Positions 18,603-27,890 of a DNA stretch of 64,000 nucleotides are shown in pieces. The notes beneath the pieces were generated by a model. The model saw only the letters and a program-made list of their open reading frames with translations, was not told the origin of the DNA and searched no databases. How positions within the stretch are numbered: position 1 is the stretch's first letter; each line of letters starts with the position of its first letter. The stretch covers positions 62,001 to 126,000 of the forward strand of contig NZ_JSZO01000012.1 in NCBI RefSeq assembly GCF_000801955.1, written 5' to 3'. The position numbers and the translations under genes are program-made. The DNA comes from Ralstonia sp. A12 (GTDB taxonomy: Bacteria > Pseudomonadota > Gammaproteobacteria > Burkholderiales > Burkholderiaceae).

Positions 18603-19745
18603 ATGCTGCGACGGGTGCTCTTCCGTCTGCACTGGCTGATCGGGTTGTCAGCCGGCGTAGTGCTGGCCGTCGTCGGCATCAGCGGTGCGCTGATGGCCTA
18701 TGACGAGGTGTTGCTGCGCTGGCTCAACCCCAGCGTACTCAGCCTGCCGGCGCGTACCGGCCCCGCGCCCATGCTGGCGCCGGTGGCCGCACAGGCGCGC
18801 GCCGCCATGCCTGAGCGCCCCGTCACCTTCATCACCGCAGCATCGGACCCCGCCGAGCCCTGGCGTATCTGGTACGCCTGGCCGCCGGGCAAGCACGGCG
18901 GCAGCAGCCGCGGCGAGTTGCGCTACATCGACCCGGCCACTGGCACCCTGCTGCCCGAGGCGCGCGGGCAACGCTTCTTCGCCACCGTCAAACTGCTGCA
19001 CCGGACATTGCTGGCCGACGAGATCGGCAAGCAGATCGTCGGTGCCAGCACGATTGCGCTGGTGGTGATGGCGTTGTCAGGGCTGTACCTGCGCTGGCCG
19101 CGCCGCGTGACGAACTGGCGCAGCTGGCTCGTCATCCGCTGGAGCCGTAGCGGGCGCATCCGTTGGTGGGATGTGCATACCGTCATTGGCACGCTGGTGC
19201 TGCCGCTGTATCTGCTGGCTGCGTTCAGCGGACTGTATTGGGCATATGACTGGTATCGCGATGGCCTGCAGCATATGGCCGGCATGCCCGTAACAGCCAA
19301 GACCAAGCCGGTGGAAGGCCCGCGCAAACCGCTTGGCGATGCGGCATTGGAGCGCACCTGGAACGCTTTCCTCCCCAACGCGTCGAACTATGCAACGGCC
19401 ACCCTGCGCATCGACGATGCCCGCACCGGCAAGGTCGACATCAACTGGCTCCCGCTCGACGCACCGCACGACCGCGCCTTCAACCGCCTGACGCTCGATG
19501 CAGCCACCGGCGTGGTCATCCGCAACGAATCCTTCGCCAACAAGCCACCGATGCAGCGCCTGCTGGCCGGCATGCTGCCGCTACATAATGGGCGTTACTT
19601 CGGGCCTATCGGCGTGGTGCTGGTGCTGATCGGCGCGTTGATGCTGCCGGTCTTTGCGGCAACGGGGTGGTGGCTGTATCTGGATCGACGCAGGCGCGCA
19701 CAACCGCAGCGCAAACACGCATCGGCAGCGACACGTCCTTGCTGA
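18603..19745 (+). CDS. PepSY-associated membrane protein (siderophore reductase-like)
   Basis: 380 residues from ATG 18603 (MLRRVLFRLHWLIG). Four membrane spans are visible: residues about 9-33, 140-160, 185-215 and 335-360. A large periplasmic PepSY region lies between spans 1 and 2, and another before span 4. His residues in the membrane (FRLHWLIG, KLLHRTLL, WWDVHTVIG, LPLHNGRYFG) suit haem ligation, as proposed for the FoxB/PiuB-type inner-membrane reductases. It follows the siderophore receptor by 22 bases and is likely in the same iron-regulated operon. The role is inferred from family and position. Confidence 0.82.
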   Translation: MLRRVLFRLHWLIGLSAGVVLAVVGISGALMAYDEVLLRWLNPSVLSLPARTGPAPMLAPVAAQARAAMPERPVTFITAASDPAEPWRIWYAWPPGKHGGSSRGELRYIDPATGTLLPEARGQRFFATVKLLHRTLLADEIGKQIVGASTIALVVMALSGLYLRWPRRVTNWRSWLVIRWSRSGRIRWWDVHTVIGTLVLPLYLLAAFSGLYWAYDWYRDGLQHMAGMPVTAKTKPVEGPRKPLGDAALERTWNAFLPNASNYATATLRIDDARTGKVDINWLPLDAPHDRAFNRLTLDAATGVVIRNESFANKPPMQRLLAGMLPLHNGRYFGPIGVVLVLIGALMLPVFAATGWWLYLDRRRRAQPQRKHASAATRPC

Positions 19746-19802
19746 CAACGCAGGGCGTCAATGCGATGCCGCGCGCGCCCTCAACACAACAAGGACAACA
19801 CC

Positions 19803-20345
19803 ATGGTGATCGAAAAAGCCCGCGACCTTTCCCTGCGCCCGCTGGAGCGCAATGACCTGCGCTTCGTGCACGAGCTGAACAACGACGCGAAGATCATGCG
19901 CTACTGGTTCGAAGAACCGTACGAGACCTTCACCGAACTCTCGCAACTCTACGACCGCCACGTGCATGATCAGCGCGAGCGCCGCTTCATCTGCGAGAAC
20001 GATGCCGGTGAAGCCGTTGGCCTGGTCGAGCTGATGGAGCTGAACTACATCCACCGCCGTGGCGAGTTCCAGATCATCATCGCGCCCGGCTGGCAGGGGC
20101 ACGGCTATGCATCAACCGCGACCCGGTTGGCCGTCGACTACGCGTTCATGGTGCTGAACTTGCACAAGCTGTATCTGGTCGTCGACGTGGAGAACAAGCG
20201 CGCGATCCACGTGTACGAGAAGTGCGGCTTCCAGCGTGAGGGGGAGCTGATCGAAGAGTTCTTCAGCAACGGCGCGTATCACAACGCCTTGCGGATGTGC
20301 GTGTTCCAGCGCGACTACGTGAGCGCGGTTCGCAGCGCCAGTTGA
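19803..20345 (+). CDS. speG: SpeG-type spermidine/polyamine N-acetyltransferase
   Basis: 180 residues from ATG 19803, with AAGGA upstream. GNAT fold: [20 protein letters not shown] at the N-terminus, acetyl-CoA loop [15 protein letters not shown] near residue 100, then [24 protein letters not shown]. The [12 protein letters not shown] segment and length match SpeG, which acetylates spermidine and spermine to limit polyamine toxicity. It follows the PepSY gene by 57 bases in the same direction and is convergent with the ArsR-type regulator. Confidence 0.9.
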   Translation: MVIEKARDLSLRPLERNDLRFVHELNNDAKIMRYWFEEPYETFTELSQLYDRHVHDQRERRFICENDAGEAVGLVELMELNYIHRRGEFQIIIAPGWQGHGYASTATRLAVDYAFMVLNLHKLYLVVDVENKRAIHVYEKCGFQREGELIEEFFSNGAYHNALRMCVFQRDYVSAVRSAS

Positions 20346-20358
20346 CGACGGCGGGCAG

Positions 20359-21063
20359 CTACGCGGTGCGCAGCCATGCGTGCAACTCACGCTGCCCGAG
20401 GTCGGTCATCGCCAGCGCACGTGAGTGTTTCTGCCGCGCGAGCCAGCCGAGCGCAATGCAGCGCTCCGCCACTGCGGCCCCGAGCGCGCCAGCCAAATGC
20501 GGGCGGCGCTCGCTCCAATCCATGCAGCCGTAAGCAAAGCGGCGGCGCCCGCTGCGCAAGACAGCCACATCGACACCGATGGCGGCAAAGGCACGCTCCC
20601 CTTCTGGCGTGACGTCATAGGCGGCATGTGTCTCATCGAGCTGCTCAAGCCAGCCGCACGCCAGCAGTTTCTCCGACACCTCCGTACCAAGTTGCCCGGC
20701 CAGGTGGTCGTAGCACAACCGTGCTGCGCGCAGATTCTCGGGCACGGTCGAACGGCGCGGGTCTGCGGGTTTTTCTGGTGCCACCACCAGCAGCGATTCG
20801 ATCATTTCCGCCACCGCCGGCGAGCGCAGCCCGAAGTACTTGTAGCGCCCGCTGGCCAGCGACGTGATGAGCGCATCGGCCTCCAACCGGCGCAGGTGCG
20901 CGCTGGCCGTGGCGGGTTCCACGCCCGCGCCGTAGGCCAACTCCTTGGCGGTGAGCGAGCGGCCTTCCATCAACAGCAGCAGCATGCGGATGCGGGTCGG
21001 ATCGCCAATGGTGGCGGCCACCCGGCCGATATCAGGTTGTGTTGCTTGGGAAGATGCGGTCAT
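20359..21063 (-). CDS. ArsR-type winged-helix regulator
   Basis: 234 residues from ATG 21063. Residues about 10-90 form the ArsR-type winged helix: VAATIGDPTRIRMLLLLMEGRSLTAKELA, then EPATASAHLRRLEADALI as the recognition helix, then SGRYKYFGLRSPAVAEMIESL. The long C-terminal part (about residues 110-234) contains CYDHLAGQLG and CMDWSERRPHL, features of a subgroup of ArsR-like proteins with a second domain. No metal-binding ELCVCDL motif is present, so it is not an arsenic sensor. Divergent from a cytochrome P450 gene, which it probably controls. Confidence 0.85.
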   Translation of the reverse strand: MTASSQATQPDIGRVAATIGDPTRIRMLLLLMEGRSLTAKELAYGAGVEPATASAHLRRLEADALITSLASGRYKYFGLRSPAVAEMIESLLVVAPEKPADPRRSTVPENLRAARLCYDHLAGQLGTEVSEKLLACGWLEQLDETHAAYDVTPEGERAFAAIGVDVAVLRSGRRRFAYGCMDWSERRPHLAGALGAAVAERCIALGWLARQKHSRALAMTDLGQRELHAWLRTA

Positions 21064-21171
21064 GGTTCGATGCAGACCAAACTGTTGGTGCGTGACAGGC
21101 GCCGGGCCAGTCCAGACAATAGGAGCCATCTTACTCCCGCCACCGCCCCCTCTATCAGGCCGACCGCCGCC

Positions 21172-22302
21172 ATGGACATCACCCTCGCCCCGCCCGCCGA
21201 CCCGCTGCAGGCCATCGTGCATGCCGACCCCACGCCGTACTACGCCGAGCTGGCCGCCACGCGCCCTTTCTACTTCGATGCCGCACTCGGCTGGTGGGTT
21301 GCCGCCGGCGCCAATGCGGTGGATGCCGTGCTCAACAGCGCCGCCTGCCGCGTCCGCCCCGCAGAAGAACGCGTGCCCAACGCAGTCGCCGCATCGTCAA
21401 CCGGCGCGTTCTTCGGCCGCCTCGTCCGGCAGATCGACGGGCCAGACCACGGCGCACGCAAAGCCACGGTGATGGCTGCGCTGGGCCGGCTGGATGTGGC
21501 CGCGCTGGCCGCCCGCGCACAGCAGCAAGCGCATGCCGCGCTGCCCGATGCGGCCGCACTGGACGCCGCGTTGAACACCGACGCGCATTTCCGCGTACCA
21601 CTGGCCGCCATCGCGCAAACGCTGCTGGGCGATCAGGCCGACACGCACGCCTGCCAGGCCGACATTGCCGCCTACCTGGTGGCGCTCGGCCCCAACACCA
21701 GTGCATCGACCGTCGAACAAGCAGATGCCGCTGTCGGCCGCCTGCAGCAACGCTTTGCCGATTCGCCGCTCGCCACCAGCGATGACGATGCCGAGATCAG
21801 CAACCTCGCCGCCCTGCTTGCGCAAACCTATGACGCATGCGCCGGGCTGCTGGGCAACAGCATCGTCACGCTGGCGCGGCACCCGGAACTGATCGAGCGC
21901 CTGCGCACAGCGCCTGAGGCGATCGAGCCCTTCGTGCGAGAAGTCCTGCGCCTGGACGCGCCGGTGCAGAACACGCGCCGCTTTGTCGCCCACGACACCG
22001 AACTGCTCGGACAGCCGTTGCACGCGGGCGACCGCATCCTCGTGCTACTGGCCGCCGCCAATGTGGATGCCACGGCCAACCCCGATCCGCTGCGCTTGCG
22101 CCTCGATCGCGCCCAGCCACGCCTATGGACTTTCGGTGGCGGCGTGCACCGTTGCCCAGCCGAGACCCTGGCAGTGGTGATTGCACGCGAAACCGTGCAG
22201 CATCTGTTGCGCCTACCAGGCATTGCGCGCTGGCTCGCCAACCTTGGCGAGATCACCTACCGCTCATCCCCCAACGCACGCATCCCAGTATTCCAAGCCT
22301 GA
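21172..22302 (+). CDS. Cytochrome P450 (stand-alone haem domain)
   Basis: 376 residues from ATG 21172. Haem ligand Cys at about residue 328 in FGGGVHRCPAETLA, ExxR as EVLR near residue 257-260, and I-helix QTYDACAGLLGN around 219-230. In the I-helix the usual acid-Thr pair is Asp-Ala, so the oxygen-activating Thr is missing. There is no reductase domain, so it needs a ferredoxin and reductase not seen nearby. Transcribed away from the ArsR-type regulator and followed 42 bases later by an ABM monooxygenase. Substrate unknown. Confidence 0.9.
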   Translation: MDITLAPPADPLQAIVHADPTPYYAELAATRPFYFDAALGWWVAAGANAVDAVLNSAACRVRPAEERVPNAVAASSTGAFFGRLVRQIDGPDHGARKATVMAALGRLDVAALAARAQQQAHAALPDAAALDAALNTDAHFRVPLAAIAQTLLGDQADTHACQADIAAYLVALGPNTSASTVEQADAAVGRLQQRFADSPLATSDDDAEISNLAALLAQTYDACAGLLGNSIVTLARHPELIERLRTAPEAIEPFVREVLRLDAPVQNTRRFVAHDTELLGQPLHAGDRILVLLAAANVDATANPDPLRLRLDRAQPRLWTFGGGVHRCPAETLAVVIARETVQHLLRLPGIARWLANLGEITYRSSPNARIPVFQA

Positions 22303-22344
22303 CCTGACGTTTCGACAATCCGACCATCCACCAGGAGCCTCGCC

Positions 22345-22689
22345 ATGATCGCCGTCATCTTTGAAGTCGTGCCCGCCGCCGGCCAGCGTGATACCTACCT
22401 CAACATTGCCGCGCGCCTGAAGCCGCTGCTGGAGCAGATCGACGGCTTCATTTCGGTCGAGCGCTTCCAGAGCCTGACCAACCCCGACAAGCTGCTCTCG
22501 CTATCGTTCTTTCGTGATGAAGAGGCCATCAAGGCGTGGCGCAACCTGGAGCAGCACCGCAGCGCGCAGCATGTCGGCCGCGAGAGCGCGTTTGCCGATT
22601 ACCGCCTGCGCATCGCGCATGTGGTTCGCGACTACGGCCTGAACGAGCGCGAACAGGCTCCCACCGACAGCCGCGCCGAACACGCCTGA
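22345..22689 (+). CDS. Antibiotic biosynthesis monooxygenase (ABM) domain protein
   Basis: 114 residues, dimeric alpha/beta ferredoxin-like ABM fold: MIAVIFEVVPAAGQRDTYLNIAARLKPLL, then GFISVERFQSLTNPDKLLSLSFFRDEEAIKAWRNLEQHRSAQ. The paired aromatic and His positions are typical of ABM proteins, which act on quinones, haem or reactive small molecules. CAGGAG precedes the ATG. It is probably co-transcribed with the P450 in front of it, suggesting a shared oxidative or detoxifying step. The substrate is unknown. Confidence 0.85.
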   Translation: MIAVIFEVVPAAGQRDTYLNIAARLKPLLEQIDGFISVERFQSLTNPDKLLSLSFFRDEEAIKAWRNLEQHRSAQHVGRESAFADYRLRIAHVVRDYGLNEREQAPTDSRAEHA

Positions 22690-22826
22690 CTTGCCGCCAA
22701 GCCCGATGTGACGCCCTCGGGCGTCCGCGGGCATCGCCTTTGCTACATGGTTGCGGAGCCCGCACTGAATGACGCGTCGCACCATGGCGCGTCACTTCCG
22801 TGCGCAACGATTGCAAAGGAGTTGTC

Positions 22827-23981
22827 ATGTCTACCGCTTTTCACGAGGCCGAACCTGCTCTGCAGGCCACCCCAGCCCGCACCCAGCACCGGCCGGTGCG
22901 CTATGCCGTGGTCGGCGCCGGGTGGATCTCCCAGGCGGCCTTCCTGCCCGGCGTGGCGCATAGCGGCAACTCCGTCGTCACCGCGCTGGTCACGGGTGAC
23001 ACCGCCAAGGCCAACGCGTTGGCCGGGCGCTACGGCATCGCACACGTCTACGACTATGCCGATTACGAACACCTGCTGACCGGCGGCGAGATCGACGCCA
23101 TCTACCTCGCGCTGCCCAACGACATGCACCGGCAGTACGCGCTGCCCGCGCTGCAACGCGGCATCCACGTGCTGCTGGAAAAACCCATGGCCACCAGCGA
23201 GGCCGATTGCGAAGCCATGATCGAAGCGGCCCACCACGGCAACGCAAAACTGATGATCGCGTACCGGCTGCATTTCGAGCCGGCCACGCTGGCCGCCATT
23301 GAACTCGTGCGGGCAGGCAAGCTGGGGCACATTCGCGCGTTCTCGGCCGTGTTCAGCCAATCGGTCGCGCCGTCCAATCACCGTGCCAGTCACGGCTACT
23401 GGGCGGGCCCAGTGTCGGACATGGGCGTGTACCCGATCAACGCCGTGCGCAACCTGTTCGGTGAGGAGCCCGTGGAAGTGGCAGCCGTCGGCGTGCGGAA
23501 TCCGGACCTGCCCTTCAACTTTGACGACACGGTTGCGGTGACATTGCGCTTTGCCGATCAGCGCGTCGCGCAGCTCACCGTCAGCTACAGCGCAACGTGG
23601 GTCGACCAGTACCGCGTTCTCGGCACCAAGGGCGATCTGGAGGTATCACCGGGTTTTACGTTTGGCTCGGGCCTGCGGCACCGTCTCACGCTTGGCGGCC
23701 ACACGCATGAACGCGCGTTCGATGCCAGCAACCAGTTTGGCGGCGAGCTGCAGTACTTTTCCGACTGCATCCTGAACGACCTTGAGCCGGAGCCGAATGG
23801 CGAGGAAGGGCTGGCCGACGTGCGCATCCTGGCCGCCATCGAGCGTGCGCTGGAATCGGGGCAACCGCAAAACCTGGGGCCGTTTCATCGCCACGGCCGC
23901 ATGGAAGCCGCACAGGTGCGCAAACTGCCGGCCGTGTCGGCACCGGAACTGGTGGATGCAGCAGAGCCCAGCGTGGGCTGA
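22827..23981 (+). CDS. Gfo/Idh/MocA-family oxidoreductase (glucose-fructose oxidoreductase-like)
   Basis: 384 residues from ATG 22827, chosen over an upstream GTG because AAAGGAG sits six bases before it. Rossmann motif VVGAGWISQAAFLPG near residue 28, EKP motif (LLEKPMATSEADCEAMIEAA) near residue 117, and AYRLHFEP with SHGYWAGPVSDMGVYPINAVRNLF for sugar binding. The DMGVYPI motif links it to glucose-fructose oxidoreductase and xylose dehydrogenase-like members. No Tat signal is visible, so it is cytoplasmic. Only distantly similar to the family member at 15087-16199. Confidence 0.88.
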   Translation: MSTAFHEAEPALQATPARTQHRPVRYAVVGAGWISQAAFLPGVAHSGNSVVTALVTGDTAKANALAGRYGIAHVYDYADYEHLLTGGEIDAIYLALPNDMHRQYALPALQRGIHVLLEKPMATSEADCEAMIEAAHHGNAKLMIAYRLHFEPATLAAIELVRAGKLGHIRAFSAVFSQSVAPSNHRASHGYWAGPVSDMGVYPINAVRNLFGEEPVEVAAVGVRNPDLPFNFDDTVAVTLRFADQRVAQLTVSYSATWVDQYRVLGTKGDLEVSPGFTFGSGLRHRLTLGGHTHERAFDASNQFGGELQYFSDCILNDLEPEPNGEEGLADVRILAAIERALESGQPQNLGPFHRHGRMEAAQVRKLPAVSAPELVDAAEPSVG

Positions 23982-24036
23982 AGCAGAAGGAACCGCGGAA
24001 GGACCAGCGCCCGCAACGAACGGCGGGCGCGGAGAA

Positions 24037-24327
24037 TTACAGCTTGATGCGCTGCACAGCGTCACGCATGCGCAGGCGGGTGGACACGTCGGAGTTGTTG
24101 GTGTTGCCGCTGCCGTCGGTTTCCATGGCGTTGTCGCAGCGCCATTCGGTGGCTGCGCCGCTGTCGGTCAGCGCACAGACGCGGTGGGTCCAGCGGTCCC
24201 ACACGAACACATCGCTACCCGCCTCACCGGAGAGCAGTGGCTCGAACCGGTACATCCACAAGTACCCGACACCCAGCAGGGTCAGTACCAAAATCGCCAT
24301 CCAGGACGCTTTGATTCGGCGCCACAT
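24037..24327 (-). CDS. Small single-span membrane protein of unknown function
   Basis: 96 residues from ATG 24327. GAGGAG lies eight bases upstream, better spaced than for the ATG two codons earlier. One membrane span at residues about 9-28 (SWMAILVLTLLGVGYLWMY) follows a basic start, and the remaining 65 residues are periplasmic with two cysteines (RVCALTD and EWRCDNA) that could form a disulphide. I do not recognise the family. It lies between a sugar oxidoreductase (convergent) and the P450-reductase fusion (same strand, upstream). Confidence 0.65.
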   Translation of the reverse strand: MWRRIKASWMAILVLTLLGVGYLWMYRFEPLLSGEAGSDVFVWDRWTHRVCALTDSGAATEWRCDNAMETDGSGNTNNSDVSTRLRMRDAVQRIKL

Positions 24328-24502
24328 CGTCATTTCTCCTCGCAGAAGCGCCGCGCCGGACACGTCAGACTGTGCGTCGCCGTGCTCAAAAACGCGGTGC
24401 TTCAAGCGCAAATCGTAACATGCGGCGTGCCCGCCCCCGCCCAGGCGAGTAGGACGATGCGGCGGTGCGGCGGTGCGGCGAGCCGGGGTACGCCCGACAG
24501 CC

Positions 24503-27500
24503 TCAGTTGAAGACGTCCTGCCGGTAGCGTCCGGATTGCATCTGTGCGGTCAGCCAGTCCGATGCGGTGGCCAGATCGCTGGCGTAGCGCGCCTGGTACA
24601 TGCGGATGAGTGTGTCGCGCACGGCCGGCGCCATAGCGCGGCCATCGCCGCAAACGTACAGCGTGGCGCCCGCGTCGAATGCAGCCCACACGGCCTCGCG
24701 CGCATCCCACAAGACGTGCTGCACAAAGCGATGCGGGTGGTCGTCCACGCACGAGTACGCCTGGAAGACACGCACCACGCCGGCATCTTCCCAGGTGCGC
24801 AGGGCATCGCGGTACAGGAAGTCGTGCTCAGGATGCCGGCTGCCGTTGCACAGCAGCGATGTCGCAACGGTCTCGCCTGCTGCCTGCAGCGTGGCACGCT
24901 CCTCCAGAAAACCCCGGAACGGCGCGATGCCCGTGCCGGCACAGATCAGCACCATCGGCTTGCTGGCGTCCGCATCGGGCGCGAACGGCGGGTTGGGCGT
25001 GCGCACCGTGGCGGCGATCTCCGCGCCGGTCGGCAACTGCATCAGGTAGTTCGATGCCGTGCCGCGATACGTACCGACACCCGACCAAGCCGGCCCCGAC
25101 ACCGTGCCCACCGTCAGAGCAACCACATCCGGCGAGACACGTGCCGACGAGGCGATCGAATAGAAGCGCGGCCGCATGGCGCCCAGGCGCGCGAGGAAGC
25201 CCTCCAATGTCAGTTCAATGGCAGGAAAGCGGAGCAGCAGATCCAGCACGCTTACATGCGCGGCCTGGATGTCCTGATCGAAGCGTTGCGCTGCTGCCTC
25301 CCCTTCGATCCACATGGCAAGCTGGCTGCGCGTGAACGGGCAACGCGTGATCGCGTGCAGCGCGGTGACATCGCGCGCGGTGGCGGTGTCCTGTAGCTCA
25401 ACAAAGTCGCGCAGCAACTGGCGCACGGTCACGGGCTGGTTGAGCGGCAGATGGCGCACATGGGCATGCTGCGCTGTCAACGTGACGAGCGCTTCGCCTT
25501 CCAGGCCGAGCCGGGCGATGGCCGCCTCGACACGGTCATCGGCATTGCGCGGGTAGACGGCAAGGTGGTCGCCGGTGGCATAGGTCACGCCTTCTGGCAG
25601 CCGCACGGTCAGGTGACGCGTCGGGCCGCGTGGGGCCTCTCGGGTGAAATCCCACAGACCGGTTGGATCGCTGACGAGTTCTTCGTTGGCGAGCACGGTC
25701 ATGCTGCGCGCCGCAGCCGGCAGCACTGCGGCGCGTACGGCGTCAGGCGCGAGGTAGCGCACGCTCACGGCGGCCGCGTCGGTCTGCACCTGGCGCGTAC
25801 CGAGGGTGCTCCACAGGTTGCGTGTCCAGGCATCGACGGCGGCATCGAAACCACCGTTGCCGTCGGCCTCGCCGCGCGGCACGATGGCTTGCGCGCCGGA
25901 CGCAGCCAGCATGGCCTCCACCCGCTTGGGAAACGCTTGGAACGCCGGCCACTGCGAGTTACCGCAACCCAGCACGGCATAGCGCAAACCGGGCGCCTGC
26001 CGGACCAGTGCGTCGGCCGAATCGAGCCGCGCTTCCAAGGTGCGGGCGCTGTCCGGCGCACGGCCGTTGTAGGTGGCCGCCACCACGACGAGCGTGCCCT
26101 GCTGCGGCAGCGCATCGGCAATGGCATCCAGCGGCGCCACCTTGGCATCAAAGCCTGCGCGCGATGCAGTGGCGGCAATCTGCTCGGCAATATCCTGGCA
26201 CGTGCCAAGGCTGCCGCCGTACAGCACATGCATTGGCTCTCCGCCACCGGCCAGCGTGGCTTGTGCATCGGCATCCGCCACGGCACCGGCTGGCGACGGC
26301 ATCACAACCAACAACCGCTCGCGTGCATTGCGCAGCCGCGCACGCAGGTGGAAGCCGTCCGGCTTGAGCGTCAGCGTCTCCTTGATGTGGAACGCGTAGT
26401 CATGCGGGTCGGACAGCGCAAAGCGTTGCAGGATCACCGCCAGCGCCAGCTTGGCTTCGGTCAGCGCGAACTGGCGGCCGATACAGGCACGCTCGCCGTT
26501 GCCGAAGGGCTTGTAGGCGTGTGGGTGGATACGGGCTTCGTTTTCGGGCAGGAAACGGTCGATGTCAAACACCTCGGGGCGATCCCACACCGCAGGGTCA
26601 CGATGCAGCGCCATCAGTACGGTCACCACGCGCTGATCCTTGCGGATGGCATAGCGGCCGCCGATGCGGGTGTCTTCATACGGCGCCACGCCAAAGCTCG
26701 GGGCCGTGGGCCACAGGCGTAGCGTTTCCTTCAGCACGCGCTCGATCACGTCGAGCTGCGCCAGATGCGCGTACTGCGGCACGGTATCGCCCGGCAACAC
26801 GCGATCGACTTCGGCATAGGCTTGGGCTAGCACGGCGGGATGGCGCAACAGCAGGTACAGCGCGAACGTCAGCATCCCGCTGGTGGTCTCGTGCCCCGCA
26901 ATCAGGAAGGTGATGACCTGGAAGCGGATGTTGGTGTCGTCCAGCGGCAGGTCCGTCACCGGATCGCGCGCGTTGAGCATCAGGCCCAGCAGATCGCTCG
27001 CGCCCGTGCCACCGTCTTGCGCATGGCGGCGTGTGCGGATCACCTCGTCCACCAGTTGGTGCATGGCGGCCACATCCTGCTCGAAGCGGCGATGGTGCTC
27101 GCGCATGAACTTGTCTTTGAGCGGCAAGCGCGTGAGCTTGCCCATCGCCTCGGACAGCACCCCCACCATGGCCGCCAGGAACGGATGCAGTTCGGGTGTA
27201 GTGAACGAATCGAAGCGGTATCCGAAGCCGGCCAGCGAGATGGTGTCGAGCGTGAGCCGCGTCATGTCGTCGGCCACGGGGATGTCGGCGTCGGGACCCT
27301 GGCGCGTCCACTTGTCTGCCAGCGCATTGGCCACTTCGAGCATCACGTCGAAGTAGCCCTTCATGGCGCGCTGGCTGAAGGCCGGCAGCAGGATGCGGTG
27401 GGCTTTGCCCCAGTTGGGCTCGTCCTGGTGGGCGGTGAAAAGGCCGTCGCCCGCTCCGGCGCGCAGGAAGGACAACGGCGGGCCGATCAGCTTGCGAAAG

Positions 27501-27742
27501 CGCGTTTCGTCGGACAGCTCGGCCACCAGGTCGGCGGAATAGACAAACGGCACGCGGCGGCCGCCAAAGTCGAGTTGATAGATCCCTTCGGGAAACTGCC
27601 GGCTGGTTTCCAGCAGCGCCTGGGCAAGGCCGTCTTTGGGCAGTTGAAGCAGGTTGCCCAACCAGGGCAAGCCCTTGGGCTGGGGAATGGGCGCCGCGGC
27701 GGCGGCTGAGGCGTTGGCGGGCAACTCGGAGGCGGAACGCAT
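24503..27742 (-). CDS. Self-sufficient P450/NADPH-P450 reductase fusion, CYP102 type
   Basis: 1079 residues, the size of P450 BM3-type enzymes. The haem domain spans about residues 20-475, with I-helix AGHETTSG at 282-289, ExxR (ETLR) near 339-342 and haem Cys near 420 in FGNGERACIGRQ. A flavodoxin-like FMN domain begins near residue 505 (VLYGGSLGTCQDIAEQIA). The FAD domain has RFYSIASSARVSPD, and the NADPH part has CAGTGIAPFRGFLEER and ends in YRQDVFN. CYP102 enzymes hydroxylate medium- and long-chain fatty acids without a separate redox partner. No TetR repressor (as for BM3) is adjacent, and the regulator is not evident. Confidence 0.95.
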   Translation of the reverse strand: MRSASELPANASAAAAAPIPQPKGLPWLGNLLQLPKDGLAQALLETSRQFPEGIYQLDFGGRRVPFVYSADLVAELSDETRFRKLIGPPLSFLRAGAGDGLFTAHQDEPNWGKAHRILLPAFSQRAMKGYFDVMLEVANALADKWTRQGPDADIPVADDMTRLTLDTISLAGFGYRFDSFTTPELHPFLAAMVGVLSEAMGKLTRLPLKDKFMREHHRRFEQDVAAMHQLVDEVIRTRRHAQDGGTGASDLLGLMLNARDPVTDLPLDDTNIRFQVITFLIAGHETTSGMLTFALYLLLRHPAVLAQAYAEVDRVLPGDTVPQYAHLAQLDVIERVLKETLRLWPTAPSFGVAPYEDTRIGGRYAIRKDQRVVTVLMALHRDPAVWDRPEVFDIDRFLPENEARIHPHAYKPFGNGERACIGRQFALTEAKLALAVILQRFALSDPHDYAFHIKETLTLKPDGFHLRARLRNARERLLVVMPSPAGAVADADAQATLAGGGEPMHVLYGGSLGTCQDIAEQIAATASRAGFDAKVAPLDAIADALPQQGTLVVVAATYNGRAPDSARTLEARLDSADALVRQAPGLRYAVLGCGNSQWPAFQAFPKRVEAMLAASGAQAIVPRGEADGNGGFDAAVDAWTRNLWSTLGTRQVQTDAAAVSVRYLAPDAVRAAVLPAAARSMTVLANEELVSDPTGLWDFTREAPRGPTRHLTVRLPEGVTYATGDHLAVYPRNADDRVEAAIARLGLEGEALVTLTAQHAHVRHLPLNQPVTVRQLLRDFVELQDTATARDVTALHAITRCPFTRSQLAMWIEGEAAAQRFDQDIQAAHVSVLDLLLRFPAIELTLEGFLARLGAMRPRFYSIASSARVSPDVVALTVGTVSGPAWSGVGTYRGTASNYLMQLPTGAEIAATVRTPNPPFAPDADASKPMVLICAGTGIAPFRGFLEERATLQAAGETVATSLLCNGSRHPEHDFLYRDALRTWEDAGVVRVFQAYSCVDDHPHRFVQHVLWDAREAVWAAFDAGATLYVCGDGRAMAPAVRDTLIRMYQARYASDLATASDWLTAQMQSGRYRQDVFN

Positions 27743-27842
27743 GCGCGGTCGACTGCGAAAATGGGTTGTCCGCCAATGTACGCGCCACCCGGTTCGGCAT
27801 CAAACGTCATCACCGTGTTTGAATACCAGCCCCTAAAAGTGC

Positions 27843-27868
27843 ATCGGGCGACCCGTGGGCCGCCCGAT
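27843..27868 (-). terminator. Terminator-like hairpin after the DUF2968 gene
   Basis: ATCGGGCG (27843-27850) pairs with CGCCCGAT (27861-27868) across a ten-base loop. On the leftward transcript it is followed by GCACTTTTA, a weak T tract. It lies 22 bases past the stop. Confidence 0.6.
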
Positions 27869-27890
27869 CTGGGGTACTGCGACGTGCCGA

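Noticed and set aside
20425-21171. N-terminal extension of the small P450
   Set aside because: The upstream open frame is antisense to the ArsR-type gene; the P450 family start fits ATG 21172.
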